From CAXBYZ01 sp043826085 (GTDB lineage Bacteria; Patescibacteriota; Microgenomatia; UBA1400; CG1-02-47-37), in contig JBDRQW010000087.1 in NCBI GenBank assembly GCA_043826085.1, forward strand, positions 1-5,511: DNA of 5,511 nt. Direction: 5' to 3'. The notes beneath the pieces are model-generated. The model saw nothing but the letters and a program-made list of their open reading frames with translations. It had not been told where the DNA came from and ran no database searches. A program made the translations under genes and the position numbers. Below, piece after piece: positions 1-5,107 of the stretch; the stretch's first letter is position 1; every line of letters begins with the position of its first letter.

Positions 1-15
1 TTTTAAATTCACCGA

Positions 16-870
16 CTAGCTCAAAGTTTCAATATACTTTTTTAATCCCTCTCTTAAGCCAATTTTTGGTTCCCAGTCAATCATTTTATTAATCTTTGAA
101 ACATCAAAACGATTTATATCTACATCATTGGGCCTCGATTGACCAGTATATTTAATTTTAAGATTATTAGAAGACACTTTTCCAATTAATTTAACCAAAT
201 CAGCCAAGCTCGTAGGCATAGAAGTTGCCACATTATATATATCTCCGGGCTTGGTTTTAGCTTTTGCCAGTTTAATATAAGCTTCAACTACATCTACCAC
301 ATTAATATATGTTCTCTCCACATCTGGCTTAGTTAAGGTTAGTGGTTTATTTTTTATCACATGGTCAATAATTACCGGGACGATATATTTTGAATCCTGG
401 CCATTACCATAAACATTAGAAGTTCTCATTATTAAGCTATCAACCTTAAATACTCGGCTATAAAACTGGCAGACTTGTTCTCCAAGCAACTTTGTATGAG
501 CATAGTGAGTACTGGTATCGGTTTGATCAGTCTCTTTTTTATACTCAATATGTGGCTTTGTATAAACATAAGTACTCGGGAACATCATCTTGGCCCCTAC
601 TCTTTTGCAGTAATCTAGCACATTAACAGTTCCCAACACATTAACCTTGTAAGCAAGAGTAACATCAGCATTTGAATCTTTATAACCGGACACCGCTCCC
701 AAATGAAAGACTACATCTGTTTTAGGAAGATTAAGGAAATCTTTTGGATTAGCTAACTCTAATCCATCTTTTCTATCAAAAGAAATTACCTTGATATCTT
801 GATTAACCAATTCCTTCCTTAAATAATTACCAATAAATCCACTGCTACCTGTTATTAGGACTGATTTCAT
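16..870 (-). CDS. NAD-dependent epimerase/dehydratase (extended SDR family), nucleotide-sugar type
   Basis: This 284-residue protein is an extended short-chain dehydrogenase/reductase of the kind that epimerises, dehydrates or reduces nucleotide sugars in the cytoplasm. The Rossmann glycine motif TGSSGFIG is at residues 7-14, an acidic residue that would bind the NAD ribose follows at about D32, and HLGAVSG (56-62) is the second cofactor-contact segment. The catalytic set is T100 (in FPSTYVY), Y123 and K127 (YAHTK). RTYINVVDVVEAYI (186-199) and GDIYNVATSMPTS (209-221) are typical C-terminal substrate-domain landmarks. The length is slightly short of the usual 300-340, but both ends look complete. 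The ATG start puts the first beta strand at residue 2, as expected, and the stop is TAG. It is transcribed away from the glycosyltransferase operon and probably supplies an activated sugar to it. The exact substrate (GalE-like, reductase or dehydratase) cannot be decided. Confidence 0.9.
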   Translation of the reverse strand: MKSVLITGSSGFIGNYLRKELVNQDIKVISFDRKDGLELANPKDFLNLPKTDVVFHLGAVSGYKDSNADVTLAYKVNVLGTVNVLDYCKRVGAKMMFPSTYVYTKPHIEYKKETDQTDTSTHYAHTKLLGEQVCQFYSRVFKVDSLIMRTSNVYGNGQDSKYIVPVIIDHVIKNKPLTLTKPDVERTYINVVDVVEAYIKLAKAKTKPGDIYNVATSMPTSLADLVKLIGKVSSNNLKIKYTGQSRPNDVDINRFDVSKINKMIDWEPKIGLREGLKKYIETLS

Positions 871-876
871 GGCCTC

Positions 877-882
877 ATTGTA
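877..882 (-). promoter_or_regulatory. Putative -10 box for the minus-strand SDR gene, leaderless spacing
   Basis: On the minus strand the hexamer TACAAT ends 6 nt before the ATG of the epimerase-type gene, so transcription would start at or next to the A of the start codon. No good -35 is visible: at 17-bp spacing the hexamer is GATATT, which overlaps the opposing gene's -10. A GAGG lies only 2 nt from the ATG, too close for a normal Shine-Dalgarno site. The call rests on match and position only. Confidence 0.5.
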
Positions 883-896
883 GCATATTTATAAGC

Positions 897-902
897 TATA
901 AT
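897..902 (+). promoter_or_regulatory. Putative -10 box for the glycosyltransferase operon, leaderless spacing
   Basis: A consensus TATAAT ends 6 nt before the ATG at 909, which would place the transcription start on the start codon itself. There is no Shine-Dalgarno-like purine run upstream. The -35 position at 17-bp spacing (874-879) reads CTCATT, a poor match, and overlaps the opposing gene's -10, so the two divergent promoters would compete for or share the same 38 bp. Confidence 0.55.
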
Positions 903-908
903 ATCTTC

Positions 909-2042
909 ATGCTTTCTATTTGTTCCCCACAACTTGGACTTTCTCCGGAATCAAACTCTGGAGGAGAAGTTTATGACAGGGAAGTGATCAATCGACTCTG
1001 CCAAAAAAACATAACCATTTACACTTTACTCCCCAAAGGCAGAACTTACCAAAAACACGATAACTTAGTAGTGAAGTTCGCCGCCATTCGCCCCATGGTG
1101 CCACCCCACTCTTTTAATGCCTTTGTCTTACCTTACTTAATCAAAACTTACCTTACTCACAGATTTGATATTTTAAGAGTCCATAATCCGTATTTTGTTG
1201 GCCCGGCCGCCTTAGCTTTTAAAGCTATCTTCCCAAAAGTACCAATAGTTTTATCTCATCTTCATACAGAAACAGGTATTAACGGTTTTATTGATGCCTT
1301 TACCTTAAAAAAATACGATCACATTATCGCCATCTCAAAAAGTACTAAGGATGAACTTCACTCTGATTACCACTATCCTAACTCTAGAATTTCAGTTGCC
1401 TATCCAGGAGTCTCGACAGATTTTAAACCCGGATCAAAATCTCGGCCAAAGGCCGATCAGCCTCTGGCTGAAAAAATTACCCTCTTATTTCTTGGTGGCC
1501 TAAAACAGCGCAAAAACCCTCAATTTTTACTAAAGTTATTAGCTAAGTTAAATAACAAAAATCTTAAACTAGTTTTTGCCGGCACCGGCCCGCTTTTATC
1601 TGAGTTAAAAAATCTAACCAACTCTCTTAATCTATCAGATCAAGTCACCTTTACCGGTTTTATCAAAGAAAAAGACAAAGTTAAGATCTATCAATCTGTA
1701 GATATTTTATTACTGCCTTCACTAAAAGAGGGATTCGGCATGACTATTACTGAGGCTGCAGCTTGCGGAGTGCCCAGCATAGGTGCTGATCACTACTCAA
1801 TCAAAGAAATCATCAAAGACCAAAAAACCGGTTTACTAGCCAAACCAAATGACCTTCAAGACTGGTCAGAAAAGCTACTTCAATTAATTAAAGCGCCAAA
1901 ATTACGCCAAAAAATGGGACAAGAAGCCCGAGTACACGTTTTAAAAACATTCTCTTGGGACAAAAACATCGAAACTCATATTAAACTATTTAATCAACTT
2001 GCCAAAAAGGTCCGTCCTTTAAGGACGGACCTTTTTGGATAA
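909..2042 (+). CDS. GT4-type glycosyltransferase, first gene of the operon
   Basis: This 377-residue GT-B fold glycosyltransferase should transfer a sugar from a nucleotide donor to a lipid-linked or surface-glycan acceptor at the inner face of the membrane. Visible landmarks are the N-terminal acceptor-side GGE (18-20), SHLHTE (116-121), AISKSTKDEL (141-150) and PGVSTDFKP (166-174) at the domain linker. These are followed by FLGGLKQRKNP (194-204), the FAGTGPLL loop (223-230) and the retaining GT4 signature E274-x7-E282 in EGFGMTITE. The ATG start gives a normal first beta strand. Two hairpin elements are translated within it. One (1442-1471) encodes about residues 178-188, in the variable linker between the two Rossmann domains. 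The other (2002-2038) encodes the last residues, KKVRPLRTDLFG, which look like an acquired tail after a normal family ending near NQLAKK. Donor and acceptor are unknown. Confidence 0.93.
   Translation: MLSICSPQLGLSPESNSGGEVYDREVINRLCQKNITIYTLLPKGRTYQKHDNLVVKFAAIRPMVPPHSFNAFVLPYLIKTYLTHRFDILRVHNPYFVGPAALAFKAIFPKVPIVLSHLHTETGINGFIDAFTLKKYDHIIAISKSTKDELHSDYHYPNSRISVAYPGVSTDFKPGSKSRPKADQPLAEKITLLFLGGLKQRKNPQFLLKLLAKLNNKNLKLVFAGTGPLLSELKNLTNSLNLSDQVTFTGFIKEKDKVKIYQSVDILLLPSLKEGFGMTITEAAACGVPSIGADHYSIKEIIKDQKTGLLAKPNDLQDWSEKLLQLIKAPKLRQKMGQEARVHVLKTFSWDKNIETHIKLFNQLAKKVRPLRTDLFG
1442..1471 (+). repeat. 30-nt double-hairpin element, copy A
   Basis: Two 15-nt hairpins abut exactly. Stem TCGGCC/GGCCGA with loop AAA occupies 1442-1456, and stem TCAGCC/GGCTGA with loop TCT occupies 1457-1471. 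It is 19/30 G+C, far richer than the surrounding gene. An ungapped second copy lies at 2122-2151 with 24 of 30 positions identical. Here the element begins on codon position 3 of the first glycosyltransferase and encodes roughly SRPKADQPLAE in the interdomain linker, a place where extra residues are tolerated. Confidence 0.8.
2002..2038. repeat. 37-nt perfect palindrome, copy 1 (gene-end copy)
   Basis: Arms of 18 bp (left arm CCAAAAAGGTCCGTCCTT) pair perfectly around a single central T at 2020. The next two bases (AT) are also shared with the second copy at 2197-2233, so the unit may be 39 nt. It forms the C-terminal codons of the first glycosyltransferase: the TAA stop (2040-2042) uses the last T of the possible 39-nt unit. 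It ends 5 nt before the ATG of the next gene. It has a terminator-like stem and T5, but the T run is itself paired and is followed by GG, and the operon continues immediately, so termination is not the favoured reading. Confidence 0.9.
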
Positions 2043-2043
2043 T

Positions 2044-3273
2044 ATGAAAATTCTTTTTTTAAACGAATACGCCAAACCTCACATAGTTTCAGGTGCCGAG
2101 CGAAGCATGTTAGCTTTATCATCGGCCATAGGCCGATCGTCCTTTGGGCGAAAGAAAATTAAAGTTTACACTCTATCCCCAAATCTCTCTCCTCAACCAA
2201 AAGGGTCCGTCCTTAAAGGACGGACCCTTTTGGATTTGAAGTTTCCCTTCCCCTTTAAAATAAATCCAGGTCAAACATTATCTCCAATCATATTTAATAA
2301 TCCGATCTTCTGGCTTTATGTAGCTATTCAGACCATTTCTATTGTTAAAGCTCATCAAGTTAATCTCATTCACGTTCACGGTAAATATATCCAACCGGCC
2401 GCCATTATTGCCTCTTGGTTAACTAAAATTCCGGTAGTCACTACCGTTAGAGACTTTAAATTTTTATGCCCCTTAGCCCTGTGTTACACTCATCAACAAA
2501 AGAAATGTTCTTTTAGTTATTTTATAAACAAAGAAATCCCTTTTTATTTAAACAACTACACCAAAAATAAATTGCTTAAACCCGTATTTTATCCTCGTTT
2601 GGTTTTAGCCAAACTTTGGCAATATGTTTTAAAGTGGTTCTTAAATCAATCAAATCAGGTAATCGCTGTTAGTCCTCAATTAGCTGTTATCTATCAAACC
2701 GCAGGAATAAAAAATACCATTGGTATCTACAATCTTCCTCCCTTAAAACAAATATCTTCAAAAAAATCAAAACTCACTAATACCATTATTTCTATTGGCA
2801 AACTTTCTTATGGTAAAGGCACTGACAGTTTACTAAAAGCAATGCAACTTTTACCTAAAATAAAGTTAATTATTGCCGGTGATAAAAACATTAGCCTTAA
2901 ACAAGATTTTCCCAAAAATGTTGACTATTTAGGTAAAATTTCTCATGATCAAGCTTTGTCTTTATTTAAAAAAGCCGATGTTTTCATCATTAATTCTCGT
3001 TGGCCCGAACCTCTCTCTAGGGCCGGCCTAGAAGCCTTATCTTTTGGTCTGCCCATCATTGCCTCAAATAGGGGAGGCAATCAAAAACTTGTTAAAAATA
3101 ACGGCTATTTAGTTAATCCTGACAAAACCAGTGATATCGTCAAAGCTATTAAATCAATATTTAATAAAGATCTCCAAAAACTTTCAAAAAACAGCCATCT
3201 TTTACTTTCCACCCGTTTCTCCAGAGAAAAAATTATTCAACAGCACCTAAACTTATATAATAACCTCATATGA
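2044..3273 (+). CDS. GT4-type glycosyltransferase, second gene of the operon
   Basis: This 409-residue GT-B glycosyltransferase begins MKILFLNEYAKPHIVSGAE, a textbook GT4 start. That is why the ATG at 2044 is preferred to an in-frame TTG at 2035, which lies inside the upstream hairpin. Landmarks are GAER (17-20), VHGKY (111-115), RDFKFLCP (136-143) followed by C147 and C155, and AVSPQLA (208-214). The C-terminal domain carries GKLSYGKGTDSLLKA (252-266), IIAGD (276-280) and the donor-site E322-x7-E330 in EPLSRAGLE. The start is 1 nt after the previous stop, with a strong hairpin and no Shine-Dalgarno site just upstream, so translation is probably by reinitiation. Two hairpin elements are translated in the N-terminal domain: residues 27-36 between helix 1 and strand 2, and residues 52-64 in the next variable loop. 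Both are positions where the fold should tolerate insertion. The stop is TGA. Substrate is unknown. Confidence 0.92.
   Translation: MKILFLNEYAKPHIVSGAERSMLALSSAIGRSSFGRKKIKVYTLSPNLSPQPKGSVLKGRTLLDLKFPFPFKINPGQTLSPIIFNNPIFWLYVAIQTISIVKAHQVNLIHVHGKYIQPAAIIASWLTKIPVVTTVRDFKFLCPLALCYTHQQKKCSFSYFINKEIPFYLNNYTKNKLLKPVFYPRLVLAKLWQYVLKWFLNQSNQVIAVSPQLAVIYQTAGIKNTIGIYNLPPLKQISSKKSKLTNTIISIGKLSYGKGTDSLLKAMQLLPKIKLIIAGDKNISLKQDFPKNVDYLGKISHDQALSLFKKADVFIINSRWPEPLSRAGLEALSFGLPIIASNRGGNQKLVKNNGYLVNPDKTSDIVKAIKSIFNKDLQKLSKNSHLLLSTRFSREKIIQQHLNLYNNLI
2122..2151 (+). repeat. 30-nt double-hairpin element, copy B
   Basis: Stem TCGGCC/GGCCGA with loop ATA (2122-2136) abuts stem TCGTCC/GGGCGA with loop TTT (2137-2151); the second stem contains one T-G pair (2140/2148). 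Compared with copy A at 1442, two of the six differences are in loops. The other four are two paired changes that keep the stem: A-T to G-C at 2139/2149, and G-C to T-G at 2140/2148. It begins on codon position 1, so the peptide (SAIGRSSFGR) is unrelated to that of copy A. Confidence 0.8.
2197..2233. repeat. 37-nt perfect palindrome, copy 2 (mid-gene copy)
   Basis: The 18-bp arms (left arm CCAAAAGGGTCCGTCCTT) pair perfectly around a central A at 2215. It matches copy 1 at 2002-2038 except for the central base and one base pair, A-T at 2008/2032 in copy 1 versus G-C at 2203/2227 here, a compensated change. It is translated from codon position 1 as PKGSVLKGRTLL plus the first base of D64 in the second glycosyltransferase, whereas copy 1 is read from codon position 2. 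Confidence 0.9.
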
Positions 3274-4349
3274 TTCTTGGCCTACTTTTATCACCAGGCG
3301 ATAGCTTATCAAAACAGAAAAAATCCGGTCAGCTTGACCGTTTGATTAGATACTACTTAACACCTTACTCAAAAGCATTTAACAAAATATATCTATTTAC
3401 CTATGGAAGTGACAAAAATATAGCCAAACTGCCTTCAAATATTACTTTAGTCACCAAACCTAAACTTATTCCTTATCAACTATATCAACTACTCATTCCT
3501 TTTATTTATAAAAAAATTATTAATAAAGTTAATATTTTTAGAGTTTTTCAAGCAATTGGTGGCTTACCTTTACTATTTATCAGCAAACCATCTGTAGTTA
3601 CTTATGGTTACCATTATCATCAATTTGCCAGCATTGAAAATCATCCCATTAAAGCCAAGCTTATCAGCTTGATAATAAAACCTGTCCTAAACAAAGCCAT
3701 CAAAATTATTGTTACTTCAATTGAAAATCAAAACTATCTCATCAAGTTAGGTTACCAAGATAAACTAATATTAATTCCCAACGGAGTCGATCCGTTAGTC
3801 TTTAAACCAAGCAATGCTAGACCTTCTGGTTACCTGATCCTAACTGTTGGTAGGTTAACTCACCAAAAGAACCACCAGTTTCTTATCAAAGCCATTAGCT
3901 TAAGTCGTCATAAGTCCAAACTGCGGTTAGTTATCATCGGCAAAGGACCTTTAAAAAGAAAAATTATCAAACAAGCCGAAAAAAACAATGTTAGTCTTAG
4001 GATCATTCCCAAATTACCCCATAATCAGTTAGTAAACTGGTATCAATCAGCCATTGTTTTTACCTTAACATCTAAAATTGAAGGCCAACCAAAAGTATTG
4101 CTGGAAGCTCTAAGTTCCGGTTGTGCTTGTTTAACCACTTCTTTCCCCGGCAATCTTATTGTAAATAATCAAAATGGATTAATCGCTGATTCTTCTCTCG
4201 AGTTTTCCAAAAAACTTGATAAACTAATCAATGACTCTAAGCTAAGAATTAAACTTGGCACTGCAGGTCGCCAATTAATTGCAAGCCAATTTGATATTAA
4301 AAAACTAGTTCAAAAAGAAATTACTTTACTTAAATCATGCTTAAACTAA
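3270..4349 (+). CDS. GT4-type glycosyltransferase, third gene of the operon
   Basis: This 359-residue GT-B glycosyltransferase probably acts in the same glycan pathway as its two upstream neighbours. The N-terminal domain includes SGQLDRLIRYYLTPYSKAF (19-37) and VVTYGYHYHQF (109-119). The linker carries IPNGVDPLVFKP (169-180). The C-terminal domain has VGRLTHQKNHQFLIKA (193-208), VIIGKGPLK (221-229) and the retaining GT4 signature E271-x7-E279 in EGQPKVLLE. The ATG overlaps the previous TGA as ATGA, a classic coupled junction, and no Shine-Dalgarno site is present. It carries none of the duplicated hairpin elements found in the two upstream genes, and its length is normal for the family. Donor, acceptor and linkage cannot be inferred. 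Confidence 0.92.
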   Translation: MILGLLLSPGDSLSKQKKSGQLDRLIRYYLTPYSKAFNKIYLFTYGSDKNIAKLPSNITLVTKPKLIPYQLYQLLIPFIYKKIINKVNIFRVFQAIGGLPLLFISKPSVVTYGYHYHQFASIENHPIKAKLISLIIKPVLNKAIKIIVTSIENQNYLIKLGYQDKLILIPNGVDPLVFKPSNARPSGYLILTVGRLTHQKNHQFLIKAISLSRHKSKLRLVIIGKGPLKRKIIKQAEKNNVSLRIIPKLPHNQLVNWYQSAIVFTLTSKIEGQPKVLLEALSSGCACLTTSFPGNLIVNNQNGLIADSSLEFSKKLDKLINDSKLRIKLGTAGRQLIASQFDIKKLVQKEITLLKSCLN

Positions 4350-5107
4350 CAATTTTTTGTCTTAGATTTCTAAATATACTCTATTATCATTCTTCCACTC
4401 TTTTAGAGAAAAGAAAAACTTGCGTTTGGGCTAGTGAGCTTAGTCGGTACTTTAAAGTCACCCCAGATAAAATAATTAATCAATATCAACAAAAACGACC
4501 TCAAACAGCCTTGCTTTGGAGTAAAAAGAAAAGAAAAACCAAAGAGCAGATCCATTCTTTTTATCAAGAAACCGATTACTTTATTTATCGCCAAACTTAC
4601 TTTCACCGTCACAAATCATATCTGGATATTGCCCTAGCCTTACTCTTAAAACCAGCCGGAAAATTTTGTGAATACGGTGGCGGAGTTGGCCCTATTACCA
4701 ATAAACTAATTAACTTTTTCCCTAATTGGCAATATCACATCACTGACCTTGATTGTCCGGTTTTATCTTTTGCCAAATGGCGCTTTAAAAACAAAAGAAA
4801 CGTCAGTTTTAGCACAGTCACCTCTAAACCATTGCCTTTAAAAGATAAATTTGATGTCATTGTCTGCCATCAAGTTTTAGAGCATGTCACCAACCCCTTA
4901 GATGTGGTTAAACATTTTGTTGACCACCTAAATTCGAATGGTTGGCTGTACCTGGATTTTATCTACGAACCCGGTGAAGAAAATATTGAAGCTGGAGCCA
5001 AGCAGAGAAAACAAGTCTTAAAATTTCTAAGAACTACCTTAAAGCCAATTTGTAAAATTAATCCAAATAGCCCCAAAGAAGGTTACGGCCTATACATTAA
5101 AAAATGA
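4337..5107 (+). CDS. Class I SAM-dependent methyltransferase
   Basis: This 256-residue protein has a methyltransferase core preceded by about 105 residues of basic, partly helical sequence without a recognised domain. Motif I is CEYGGGVGPI (111-120), a variant of the usual acidic-xGxGxG SAM-binding loop with E112 as the acidic residue. The ribose-binding acidic strand end is ITDLD (135-139), and FDVIVCHQVLEHVTNPLDVV (172-191) is the motif IV/post-IV region seen in Methyltransf_11/23-like enzymes. Its ATG overlaps the preceding glycosyltransferase by 13 nt in another frame, and its TGA overlaps the next gene's ATG. Position in the operon suggests it methylates a sugar or other small group of the glycan or its lipid-linked precursor. 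That is inference from context; the acceptor is unknown. The N-terminal stretch TIFCLRFLNILYY (5-17) is hydrophobic and could touch the membrane, but is short for a transmembrane helix. Confidence 0.85.
   Translation: MLKLTIFCLRFLNILYYHSSTLLEKRKTCVWASELSRYFKVTPDKIINQYQQKRPQTALLWSKKKRKTKEQIHSFYQETDYFIYRQTYFHRHKSYLDIALALLLKPAGKFCEYGGGVGPITNKLINFFPNWQYHITDLDCPVLSFAKWRFKNKRNVSFSTVTSKPLPLKDKFDVIVCHQVLEHVTNPLDVVKHFVDHLNSNGWLYLDFIYEPGEENIEAGAKQRKQVLKFLRTTLKPICKINPNSPKEGYGLYIKK

Noticed and set aside
2002..2038. Rho-independent terminator at the end of the first glycosyltransferase
   Set aside because: The T5 run is part of the paired stem and is followed by GG, the next co-directional gene starts 5 nt later, and an almost identical hairpin lies in the middle of a gene where termination would be destructive. 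Partial attenuation remains possible.
2035..2043. TTG at 2035 as the start of the second glycosyltransferase
   Set aside because: It lies inside the palindrome and adds only three residues before the ATG at 2044, from which the canonical GT4 N-terminus begins directly.
2432..2446. Single hairpin CGGTAG/CTACCG with a TCA loop in the second glycosyltransferase
   Set aside because: It encodes the ordinary PVVTTV strand of the GT4 fold, is unpaired with a second hairpin and unlike the repeat elements, so chance is sufficient.
3326..3340. Single hairpin CGGTCA/TGACCG with a GCT loop in the third glycosyltransferase
   Set aside because: It has the same geometry as half of the 30-nt element, but no partner hairpin and no sequence similarity to it. 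It falls in a region that looks like ordinary family sequence, and about one such hairpin is expected by chance in this length.
3656..3671. Hairpin CAAGCT/AGCTTG with a 4-nt loop
   Set aside because: It has low G+C, lies within normal coding sequence, and has no second copy in the window.
4403..4612. Minus-strand open frame of 69 codons
   Set aside because: It lies wholly inside the first methyltransferase gene, which has clear family motifs and operon overlaps on the plus strand. The minus-strand peptide shows no recognisable domain or promoter.
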